Below are positions 1-6,967 of a stretch of 64,000 nucleotides of DNA, in pieces; position 1 is the stretch's first letter; every line of letters begins with the position of its first letter. The position numbers and the translations under genes were made by a program. The notes beneath the pieces were generated by a model. That model had not been told where the DNA came from. It saw only the letters and a list, made by a program, of their open reading frames with translations, and ran no database searches. Source of the stretch: Saprospiraceae bacterium. GTDB lineage: Bacteria > Bacteroidota > Bacteroidia > Chitinophagales > Saprospiraceae. The DNA is taken from assembly GCA_020436935.1 (NCBI GenBank), contig JAGQWX010000022.1:1-64000 (forward strand). Direction: 5' to 3'.

Positions 1-137
1 ATGGGTTTGCTGAGCGAGTAAATCTTACAATCCAGGAAATTAAGAGAATTGCATATGGCTATAGAAATATAGAAAACTATAAGATCATGATTTATTTAAG
101 GTTGGGTAAATTAAACCTAACTACCCACTGTAAATGA
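1..137 (+). mobile_element. 3' end of an ISL3-like transposase (partial)
   Basis: Frame 3 is open from the window edge to a TGA at 135-137. It reads as a transposase C-terminus with the segment IKRIAYGYRNIENYKI, which resembles the conserved tail of ISL3-family (IS204/IS1001/IS1096/IS1165) transposases (IKxIxxGYRNxxNF). Only about 44 residues are inside the window, so the catalytic part, the left end and any target duplication cannot be judged. The next bases fall straight into the remnant of a thioredoxin-like gene, which suggests that the element or a deletion next to it removed that gene's 5' part. The family call rests on this short motif. Confidence 0.55.
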
Positions 138-386
138 CGAAGAATCGAATTTCTTCTGGAATTACTTGCGACGACTCCTGTATCATATACCACCATACCC
201 GATGCCGGTGGGATCATCCAATCTGTATTTCGAATGATTTGGGGCTTTCCCAAAAACATGCTGATTGATTCAAATGGCAGGATCGTTTGTATGGTAAGAG
301 GCCTTCAAAACGAAGAAGATGACAACTTTAAAACCCTTAGAAATCTTATTACAATAAACTTACACAATACAAAAACTGGTCATTAA
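138..386 (+). pseudogene. C-terminal remnant of a TlpA/peroxiredoxin-like thioredoxin protein
   Basis: Directly after the transposase stop the frame starting at 138 is open for 82 codons to TAA at 384-386. From about 171 it reads like the end of a TlpA-type thioredoxin domain: a segment ending in IPDAGGI, then GFPKNMLIDSNGRIV, which matches the cis-Pro and beta-hairpin region of TlpA-like proteins (xYPtxFLIDxxGxIv), then a C-terminal helix. The N-terminal half with the CxxC active site is missing and there is no suitable start, so this is a truncated gene. An intact relative of the same broad family is present at 48564-49568. The original product is inferred. Confidence 0.5.
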
Positions 387-455
387 CATAATAATCACTA
401 AAGTTATCCTATATACACGCGCATTACTCGTATAAGAAAACTTCTATTGCAAAAA

Positions 456-490
456 GGCTATTGGCTAACAGCTAAAAGCTTACGGCTATT
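456..490. repeat. Array of five 7 bp units at the 3' end of the deoxyhypusine synthase-like gene
   Basis: Five consecutive heptamers in perfect 7 bp phase (ggctatt at 456, ggctaac at 463, agctaaa at 470, agcttac at 477, ggctatt at 484). The array ends exactly at the stop codon (491-493, read on the minus strand). Related arrays occur at 15523-15564, 27131-27158, 43373-43400 and 47772-47806. Confidence 0.7.
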
Positions 491-1453
491 CTACCACCCC
501 AAAATATACGCAAAAATCAACGGCGCAACAATCGTCGCATCACTCTCTACAATAAACTTTGGTGTATTGATGTCGAGCTTGCCCCAGGTGATTTTTTCAT
601 TTGGTACAGCACCGGAATACGAACCGTATGAGGTAGTACTGTCTGAAATCTGGCAGAAATATGACCAGAAAGGAATGTCGTGCATTTCCATGTCCTGGTA
701 CAACATCGGCACTACACAAATCGGGAAGTCACCGGCGATACCACCACCAATCTGGAAAAAGCCCACGCCCTTTCCTTCACTGTTCGCAATATACCAGTCG
801 GCCAGCCACATCATATACTCGATGCCGCTTTTCATGGTAGAAGCCTTGAGCTGCTTTTTGATGCAGTAACTTGCAAAGATATTGCCCATGGTACTGTCCT
901 CCCATCCCGGAACAACGATTGGAATATTTTTCTCCGCTGCGGCAAGCATCCAGGAGTTTTTTGGATCTATCTCGTAATACTGCTCAAGCACTCCACTGAG
1001 CAACATCTGATACATGAATTCATGAGGAAAATATCTTTCTCCCTTGGCTTCTGCCCCACTCCATATGTCCCAAAGGTGTTTCTGCAATCTTCTGAAAGCT
1101 TCTTCTTCGGGAATGCAGGTATCTGTTACCCTGTTGTAGTGGTTTTCGAGCAGGTCCCATTCGTCCTGAGGACTTAGGTCTCGGTAGTTGGGCACTCTTT
1201 TATAATGGCTGTGCGCCACAAGGTTCATGATGTCTTCTTCGAGATTGGCTCCGGTACAAGAGATGATTTGTACTTTGTCCTGTCTGATCATTTCAGCCAG
1301 TGACTTACCCAGTTCTGCAGTACTCATGGCACCCGCCAGGGTAATCATCATCTTTCCACCTTCTCCCATGTGGGTGATGTATCCTTCAGCTGCGTCAACC
1401 AGAGCAGCAGCGTTAAAATGCTTATAGTGTTCTTTGATAAAATCCTTAATCAT
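491..1453 (-). CDS. Deoxyhypusine synthase-like protein (probable polyamine aminobutyltransferase)
   Basis: A 320-residue member of the deoxyhypusine synthase (DHS) family, which transfers an aminobutyl group from spermidine in an NAD-dependent reaction. The active-site block is clear near residues 278-292 (SYSGAVPNEKITWGK); the WGK lysine corresponds to the lysine that forms the enzyme-imine intermediate. Glycine-rich NAD-binding segments (TLAGAMSTAELG near 38, GGGIAGDFP near 238) are also present. Bacteria lack eIF5A, and characterised bacterial relatives include homospermidine synthases, so a small-polyamine product is more likely than protein modification; this is inference. The gene begins 28 bp after the arginine decarboxylase gene and is almost certainly cotranscribed with it, supporting a role in polyamine synthesis from arginine. 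A 7 bp repeat array abuts its stop. Confidence 0.85.
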   Translation of the reverse strand: MIKDFIKEHYKHFNAAALVDAAEGYITHMGEGGKMMITLAGAMSTAELGKSLAEMIRQDKVQIISCTGANLEEDIMNLVAHSHYKRVPNYRDLSPQDEWDLLENHYNRVTDTCIPEEEAFRRLQKHLWDIWSGAEAKGERYFPHEFMYQMLLSGVLEQYYEIDPKNSWMLAAAEKNIPIVVPGWEDSTMGNIFASYCIKKQLKASTMKSGIEYMMWLADWYIANSEGKGVGFFQIGGGIAGDFPICVVPMLYQDMEMHDIPFWSYFCQISDSTTSYGSYSGAVPNEKITWGKLDINTPKFIVESDATIVAPLIFAYILGW

Positions 1454-1481
1454 CGTAGAAATTTTGGTAGAGTTTTTCTAA

Positions 1482-2882
1482 TTATTCGTAACCCAGAATG
1501 TGCAACATCTCGTGTACGGTCTGTTCCTCTCTGTAAACCCGGTCCACATAATTGCCCTTCTCATCCATATCAATGATGATGTGTTTCGGAGAAGGTATCA
1601 AACAATGTTTTATGCCTCCGTAGCCACTGATGGCATCCTGATAGGCCCCTGTATGGAAAAACCCGAGGTAAAGTGGTTCTTTATCATCATCAGAGTAGGA
1701 CGGCAGAAAGACCTGCTGGTTCATATCCTCTGAGTTGTAGTAATCCGAGTGGTCGCAACTGATACCGCCGATATTGGCCTGGATGTATTCATTGTCCCAT
1801 TTGTTGACGGGCAGTAGGATGAACCTTTCAAATATCGACCATGCATCAGGAATGGTATTCATCAAGCTGTTGTCAATGAGGTACCACTTTTCTGCATCGT
1901 TCTGCTGCTTTTGCTCGATAACAGAAAAGATGATCGCACCACTTTCCCCAACGGTATATTTACCGAATTCAGTGAAAATATTGGGTTCTGTGATGCCTTC
2001 TTCTTCACAAACCGACTTGATGGTATTGACCAATTCATTGATCATGTACTTATAATCGTACTCAAACCCAAGGTTGTTTCTGATCGGAAGGCCTCCACCA
2101 AGGTTGATGGAATCCAGCGATGGACAAATCTTCTTGAGGTCGGCAAATATCTTCAACGCCTTTCTGAATTCACCCCAGTAATAAAGTGTATCCTTGATGC
2201 CACTGTCCACAAAAAAATGCAACATCTTCAGGTTGACTCTTTTTTTTCTGGAAAGGCTTTTCTTGTAATAGTCTATGATTTCTGAAGATCTGATGCCGAG
2301 TCTTGACGTATAGTAGGCTGACTGTGGTTCTTCATTGATGGCCATCCTGATGCCAACCGTGAGGTCTTTGTCTGTTTTTTTCAGCAAGCGGTCTATCTCC
2401 AATCTACTGTCCAGAACCGGGATGACATTTTCAAAACCATCGTTGACAAGGGCAGCGATTTTATTGACATAGTCGTCGGTTTTGTGGCCGTTGTGGATGA
2501 GATATGTCTTTTTGTTGATCCTTCCTTTTTCGTATAATTTTCTGATGAGATCTATATCAAAGCTCGACGAAGTCTCAAGGTGTACATTGTGGTTGAGCGC
2601 CTCATTGATCACATGGCTGAAGTGACAACACTTGGTACAGTAACAATAGTAGTACTCTCCCCTGTAATTGTTGGCTTTCATGGCCTTATGAAACAAGTTC
2701 TTCGCTTTCTTGATCTGATCCCCGATTCTCGGCAGATAAGTCAGCTTAAAAGGCGTCCCATACTTGTCAATCAGGTACTTCAGTGAAACGTTGTGAAAAG
2801 TGAGATATCCATTCCTGTTATCAAAACCTTCCTGTGGAAAAAAGTACGTTTGATTGATGAGCTGAAAGTATGTATTCTTCAT
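1482..2882 (-). CDS. speA: Arginine decarboxylase, PLP-dependent, alanine racemase fold
   Basis: A 466-residue fold-III PLP decarboxylase. A TIM-barrel start carries the PLP lysine region near 82-90 (YCYCTKCCHF), followed by an IHNGHK segment near 150, a phosphate-binding INLGGGLPI near 260, and a C-terminal substrate segment with CDHSDYY and GAYQDAISGYGG. Bacteroidota biosynthetic arginine decarboxylases have this length and the unusual cysteine-rich sequence around the lysine. The expected reaction is arginine to agmatine and CO2, the first step of putrescine and spermidine synthesis. It is followed by the deoxyhypusine synthase-like gene and preceded, beyond a repeat-rich spacer, by a CtlX-type hydrolase on the same strand. 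A weak -7-like element (TTACTTTG on the minus strand, 2921-2928) lies just upstream. No agmatinase was found in the window. Confidence 0.85.
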   Translation of the reverse strand: MKNTYFQLINQTYFFPQEGFDNRNGYLTFHNVSLKYLIDKYGTPFKLTYLPRIGDQIKKAKNLFHKAMKANNYRGEYYYCYCTKCCHFSHVINEALNHNVHLETSSSFDIDLIRKLYEKGRINKKTYLIHNGHKTDDYVNKIAALVNDGFENVIPVLDSRLEIDRLLKKTDKDLTVGIRMAINEEPQSAYYTSRLGIRSSEIIDYYKKSLSRKKRVNLKMLHFFVDSGIKDTLYYWGEFRKALKIFADLKKICPSLDSINLGGGLPIRNNLGFEYDYKYMINELVNTIKSVCEEEGITEPNIFTEFGKYTVGESGAIIFSVIEQKQQNDAEKWYLIDNSLMNTIPDAWSIFERFILLPVNKWDNEYIQANIGGISCDHSDYYNSEDMNQQVFLPSYSDDDKEPLYLGFFHTGAYQDAISGYGGIKHCLIPSPKHIIIDMDEKGNYVDRVYREEQTVHEMLHILGYE

Positions 2883-3526
2883 TTAGACCATTAACTGATG
2901 TTGGTTTAAAAAATGCTGTGCAAAGTAACGGAAAAATATATTTACAGACTAAAGATTTTTTGAATTACACTTGGGAATAGTCTAATGATCTAATCCTGAA
3001 ATACTTCTAGTGCTGTAATGCTTCTTTTGGTTAATGATCTGATCCTATAATGTTGCTAATGCTATAATGTTTGTTTTGATATAATGATCTGATCCTGCAA
3101 TGATCTTATGGTAGGATGATCTAATCCTATAATTATCTAATGCTATAATGTTTCAAATACCGAAATTTTTTTACTATTCCATCTTTTGATGTTATAAGGT
3201 CCTGATACTGCAATGTTTCCATAATTCGAATATTTTGTACATAAACTAATACAGTATCTATGTAGTAATTTGTGAAAAGGAAATTGCGCTTTCCCAATAT
3301 CCCAATGGTTTTAATCTGGAAAATTGAACGATCTTAAATCTAAACATAAAATTTAATGATATAAGCGTCATATTATCAGATCATCGAATAAAATCATCTG
3401 AAAATCAGAACATTAGATCATTTTACCATTAGACAATCAGATCATTAAAAAAGTCATTAGATCATTAGATCATTAGATCATTAAAAAAGTCATTAGATCA
3501 TTAGATCATTAGATCATTAAAAAAAA
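2883..3526. other. Repeat-rich AT spacer without a recognisable gene
   Basis: This 644 bp gap between two minus-strand genes has no credible coding frame. Its left part (about 2982-3140) holds several degenerate copies of taatgatctgatcctata separated by short variants of gctataatg. Its right end holds the tandem array at 3454-3525 built on tcattaga. Since gatcatta is the reverse complement of taatgatc, the two halves are roughly inverted relative to each other. Confidence 0.6.
3454..3525. repeat. Two 36 bp tandem repeats built from an 8 bp unit
   Basis: Two adjacent 36 bp units (3454-3489 and 3490-3525). Each consists of three copies of tcattaga followed by tcattaaaaaag or, in the second, a longer A run. 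A partial copy precedes them at 3437-3453. The array ends two bases before the stop codon of the CtlX-type gene. Confidence 0.8.
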
Positions 3527-4450
3527 TCACTTCTTCTGCAGGAAAATCTCCGCGATCATACACCTGGCGCTTCCGCCGCCAAGGCGTTCAATCGTGTCGA
3601 TCTCTATCGGGACCAGCTTTGCAAAATGTTCAATCCTGGCTTTCTGTTCCGGATTGAGTGCATCCTTCGCTGTTGTGGAACAAACCACTATCCTTTGTCC
3701 AAGATTATTTCTAAGCTCCAGCATATTGCCCGCAAATGCATTCATTTGGGCCTCTGTAATGCTTATAACTTCCTTGTTTAATTTTGAAAACCACTTCAGA
3801 AGCCTTTCTCTTTCTGCATCGTCCTTCACAGTTTCAAGGCAGATGATGACAAACTTTTCACCCAGGCACATCATCACATTGGTGTGATAAATGGGCTTGT
3901 CGTCCGCGCTCAATGCATTGAAATAGATGACTTTATACCCCATGATCACTGCCCATTTATCCAGCAATTGTATGCTTGTTCTTGGACTGAGACATGCGAA
4001 TGCCACCTTGTTTGTCCGGTCCAGGATCAGGCTGCCTGTGCCTTCGAGGAACAAATTGTCATCAACATAGTGGACCATGGTGTAATCTCTGGTGACCTTG
4101 AATTTCGTAGCCAGATCGTCAATGATGTCCTGTCGCACCTCCGCCCTTCGGTTGGGCGAAGACATGGGATAGGTAAGCACCGTGCCGTCCTGGTGGGTAC
4201 TGAACCAATTGTTGGGAAAAACTGCGTCTGTTTTAACGGGCTGATCCGTGTCTTCATATACCAATACATTCACTCCAGCTTCAGTCAGCGTTTTTACAGC
4301 CTGATCAAATTCTTCCAATGCGATAGCTGAAGCATTTTTATCCTCTACTCCCGGCTTTTGCTGGAATTCATTGTCCATCGCTGTTTCCGGATTGTATCCA
4401 AAATGTGCCGGACGAATCATGAGCACGGTGTTGGTAGTTTGTTTTTCCAT
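3527..4450 (-). CDS. ctlX: CtlX-type citrulline utilization hydrolase / arginine deiminase-related protein
   Basis: A 307-residue member of the guanidino-group modifying enzyme superfamily (pentein fold). Diagnostic blocks are DAVFPNNWFS near 76, LEGTGSLILDR near 135, a YHTNVMM histidine motif near 188, and the C-terminal GGGSARCM near 294 with the likely catalytic cysteine. The length and motifs match proteins annotated as citrulline utilization hydrolase CtlX; arginine deiminase or dimethylarginine hydrolase activity cannot be excluded. It lies upstream of arginine decarboxylase on the same strand, fitting arginine/citrulline turnover feeding polyamine synthesis, although the 640 bp repeat spacer suggests separate transcription. 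A palindromic element begins 12 bp upstream of its start. Confidence 0.75.
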   Translation of the reverse strand: MEKQTTNTVLMIRPAHFGYNPETAMDNEFQQKPGVEDKNASAIALEEFDQAVKTLTEAGVNVLVYEDTDQPVKTDAVFPNNWFSTHQDGTVLTYPMSSPNRRAEVRQDIIDDLATKFKVTRDYTMVHYVDDNLFLEGTGSLILDRTNKVAFACLSPRTSIQLLDKWAVIMGYKVIYFNALSADDKPIYHTNVMMCLGEKFVIICLETVKDDAERERLLKWFSKLNKEVISITEAQMNAFAGNMLELRNNLGQRIVVCSTTAKDALNPEQKARIEHFAKLVPIEIDTIERLGGGSARCMIAEIFLQKK

Positions 4451-4462
4451 CTTGTTTATTAT

Positions 4463-4638
4463 GTAACTGTTCAGCTATATCCAATTTTGATCAAAAATGG
4501 TTCATTTTAAGTGATACTTCGCCAATTTTTCCAATAATAGTCCCGACACTGTGTAGGGACTATTCCTGAAAAAATATGGCTTGTCTGACTTAAAATGTCC
4601 TGAATTTTTGATTCAAAAGCGAATAGCCGAACAGTTAC
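4463..4638. mobile_element. 176 bp palindromic MITE-like element, copy A
   Basis: The whole interval is one imperfect palindrome with 88 bp arms. The outer ends are GTAACTGTTCAGCTAT (4463-4478) and its near-perfect reverse complement ending in GAACAGTTAC at 4638. Inner blocks TTTTGA, TCAAAAAT, CATTTTAAGT and GCCA recur on both arms, and the centre is AATAGTCCC (4536-4544) facing GGGACTATT (4556-4564) around an 11 nt loop. A trinucleotide TAT flanks both ends and may be a target duplication. It carries no coding frame. A shorter related copy lies at 35798-35874. The mobile origin is inferred from the palindromy and recurrence. Confidence 0.6.
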
Positions 4639-4645
4639 TATGTTG

Positions 4646-5539
4646 TTAATTGTGTAACCAGTCTATGCCTTTGACCAAATGTCTGAGGGTCTCGGCTTCA
4701 GGACTACTTTCCTCTGGCCGGTGGTCATAATACCATCTCACATCTCTTGGAAGTGACATCAGTATGGACTCTATTCTTCCATCAGTATCCAGGCCAAACT
4801 TGGTCCCCCTGTCCCATACCAGGTTGAATTCTACATATCTTCCCCTCCTCAACAATTGCCATTCTCTATGTGCTTCAGTAAATGCCTCTTGGTAGTGTTT
4901 TGAAAAAAGTGCTGTGTATGCAGGTACAAAAGCCTCACCTACATCTTTCAAAAATGCAAATAAGTCTTCTTTACTGCCCCTGGAAGCATCCAGCTTGTCA
5001 AAGAAAATACCACCGATGCCCCTTGTCTCCTTCCTGTGTTTGATGTAAAAATAATCATCGGCCCATTTTTTAAACTCCTGATAGTAGTCCTGATGGTGTT
5101 GATCGCAAACAGCTTTCAGCAATTGATGGAATCCACGTGCATCTTCTGCGAATACATAGTGGGGCGTCACATCAATGCCTCCGCCGAACCACCAGGAATC
5201 AGGGCCAGTTTCAAAATATCTGACATTCATGTGGATGATGGGCACCATCGGATTGGATGGATGCAAAACAATGGACACACCTGTTGCAAAAAAACTGGAA
5301 TCAGCAACGCCCAAGGCTTTCTGTAAATTCGGACTCAATTCACCCTCTACTGCAGAAAAGTTTACCCCTCCCTTCTCAATATGCTTACCCTGAATGATGC
5401 GGGTCCGCCCTCCGCCACCGCCTTCGCGCTGCCAGGCATCTTCGTGGAAATGATCCGTGCCATCCAGACCTTCGAGTGAGGCACAAATCCTATCCTGCAA
5501 GCCCATCAGCCAATCAGCAATATCATTTTTTCTTAGCAT
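4646..5539 (-). CDS. hemF: Oxygen-dependent coproporphyrinogen III oxidase
   Basis: A 297-residue HemF: it decarboxylates coproporphyrinogen III to protoporphyrinogen IX using oxygen in heme synthesis. Family signatures are clear: a glycine-rich EGGGGGRTRI segment near 39-48, HMNVRYFE with the conserved histidine near 103, WWFGGGIDVTPHY near 116-128, and the C-terminal RRGRYVEFNLVWDRGTKFGL block near 230. Its start overlaps the end of the ArsC-like gene by 17 bp, so the two are cotranscribed and probably translationally coupled. The short gap downstream is filled by the palindromic element. Presence of HemF implies at least partly aerobic growth. Confidence 0.95.
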   Translation of the reverse strand: MLRKNDIADWLMGLQDRICASLEGLDGTDHFHEDAWQREGGGGGRTRIIQGKHIEKGGVNFSAVEGELSPNLQKALGVADSSFFATGVSIVLHPSNPMVPIIHMNVRYFETGPDSWWFGGGIDVTPHYVFAEDARGFHQLLKAVCDQHHQDYYQEFKKWADDYFYIKHRKETRGIGGIFFDKLDASRGSKEDLFAFLKDVGEAFVPAYTALFSKHYQEAFTEAHREWQLLRRGRYVEFNLVWDRGTKFGLDTDGRIESILMSLPRDVRWYYDHRPEESSPEAETLRHLVKGIDWLHN

Positions 5540-5888
5540 GGAGCTCAGCTTTAAGTCCTTCTACCATTTCTTTTGTATATCCTGCGAACGCCTTGCCGTT
5601 GATGATGGAAACCGGCCTTTTCAAGAAAGTATACTCTTCGAGGATCAGTTGTTTGATCTCCTGTTCTGACAACTCTCGTTCATGAAGGCCTAGTTTTCGA
5701 TACTTTTGAGCTTTACGGCTGAATACCTGCTCGTAGCCACCAAGCTGTTCAGCGACATAATCCAGGTCTTCCTCGCTGATGTTGTTTTCTTTGATGTTGA
5801 TCTGTTTTACCTTTTTACCCGGCTTGACTTCAGCCAGAATTTTTCGGTTGGTATCGCAAGTGGATAAGTGATATATTTTGTCTTCCAT
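5523..5888 (-). CDS. ArsC/Spx/YffB-family thioredoxin-fold protein
   Basis: A 121-residue ArsC-family protein. Near the N-terminus a single cysteine sits in HLSTCDTNRKIL, where arsenate reductases have CGTCRK-type loops. LKRPVSIINGKAFAGY near 90 corresponds to the conserved RP region followed by the last strand and helix of this family. Arsenate reduction, a Spx-like regulatory role, or a glutaredoxin-like role (as for YffB) are all possible; CDT in place of CxxC argues against a thioredoxin-type dithiol mechanism. It is the first gene of a two-gene unit with hemF (17 bp overlap), which hints at a redox or metal-related housekeeping role rather than an arsenic operon; no arsenic transporter or regulator is nearby. 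Confidence 0.75.
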   Translation of the reverse strand: MEDKIYHLSTCDTNRKILAEVKPGKKVKQINIKENNISEEDLDYVAEQLGGYEQVFSRKAQKYRKLGLHERELSEQEIKQLILEEYTFLKRPVSIINGKAFAGYTKEMVEGLKAELHAKKK

Positions 5889-5905
5889 GCTTTGGCTTTA
5901 AGCTT

Positions 5906-6194
5906 TCAACCCTGAAGTTTCCAGCATTCTTTAAAAAAAATGCAAATATGCAAATTTCCATCCACAAGTATGGATTTGATCCTCTGGCCTATGTCAATAT
6001 TGGGGTTTTCAAATTTGAAAAGTGAAATTTGAACCGCATCCATAAATAGGATTCTTGACGAAAATTGAAATTTGACAAACGGTAACTGGTCAAGTGCTCT
6101 TTGTAGAAAGTCCTGGAGGTGAGAAACTCCATCTTTTAAGTTGATAAGCAGGCAAAATTCATAATTTGATTTACGGTGAGTGATATAATCTACA
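5906..6194 (-). pseudogene. Possible coding remnant without a start
   Basis: On the minus strand a frame of about 95 codons is open directly behind the lipoprotein gene and stops at 5906-5908. Its translation has protein-like composition with alternating hydrophobic residues (for example LLINLKDGVSHLQDFLQRAL, later NPNIDIGQRIKSILVDGN) but the only in-frame ATG is at 6041-6043, late in the frame. I do not recognise the family. It could be a degraded gene or a chance open frame in the 308 bp gap 5889-6196, which otherwise shows nothing. Confidence 0.22.
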
Positions 6195-6196
6195 AG

Positions 6197-6676
6197 TTAA
6201 TACACATAAAACATGGCGCCGTTGGAGGGTGAAATATTTGAGTCCGTATCGTTGATTCTTTCAAGTTGAAAATCACCCTTGGTCTGAAACTCATTGAATG
6301 CAGCTTCTTTTGGCACGTCCAGATCTGCCAGCCAGGTTCCCCTGATGACCAAACCATTGGCACTACCCAATACAGATTTATCTTCTTTGTATACAACTGC
6401 ATCTATGGTTAGATCATAATTGGAGGATTCGTCAAAACCAACGATATTCAGTTTGCCAAAACGCCCTTCATTGGTTTTAAAGAGCAAAATCGTCCCTGGC
6501 TTTAATATGATCCCTGTAGAGTTTGTTGCCTCTATTTTCTTTGACAATAAAGAGGATTCTTTGTCTTTGATATCATCAAAATTGATGTCTTCAAAAGCCT
6601 TTTCTTCCTTGCTGCAGGAGACTGATAGTACGAGACATGCTAAACATAATAAAAGTAAGTTATTGCGGAATTTCAT
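6197..6676 (-). CDS. Hypothetical lipoprotein
   Basis: A 159-residue protein with a lipoprotein signal peptide: basic start MKFRN, hydrophobic stretch, and a lipobox ending VLSVSC near residues 17-21, followed by SKEE. The acidic residues after the cysteine are not a clear surface-export signal. The mature part is a small, probably beta-rich domain with no recognised motif. It stands alone: about 290 bp separates its start from the divergent GMC oxidoreductase gene, and I saw no clear promoter or repeat in that gap. Function unknown. Confidence 0.7.
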   Translation of the reverse strand: MKFRNNLLLLCLACLVLSVSCSKEEKAFEDINFDDIKDKESSLLSKKIEATNSTGIILKPGTILLFKTNEGRFGKLNIVGFDESSNYDLTIDAVVYKEDKSVLGSANGLVIRGTWLADLDVPKEAAFNEFQTKGDFQLERINDTDSNISPSNGAMFYVY

Positions 6677-6967
6677 GATAACAATTTTATGAGGTTTAAG
6701 AAGCCCTAAATTACAAAATTTCAGACATGAATTGTTCGATGCCTTTTAAAAATAAAAAGTGATAAACGCCGGTGAACTGAGCCTTTGAAAGGTGGGAGAC
6801 CGCAAGTACCACATGTCAGGCAATGATTACTTTTTAAACTGAGCCTTTTTTGAAACTGCAGATATGTAAACAAACATTCATCTTTCATGTTGATACAAAA
6901 GACCAAATTTGGAGGTGTTCATTCAAAACATTTATTTTACTTTACAGCCTAAATTCAAATTCACACA

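Noticed and set aside
447..1177. Plus-strand open frames of 140 and 165 codons
   Set aside because: They are antisense to the deoxyhypusine synthase-like gene, whose motifs are clear, and they have no recognisable domain.
3884..4330. Plus-strand open frame of 148 codons
   Set aside because: Antisense to the CtlX-type gene; composition rich in Cys, His and Ile without motif.
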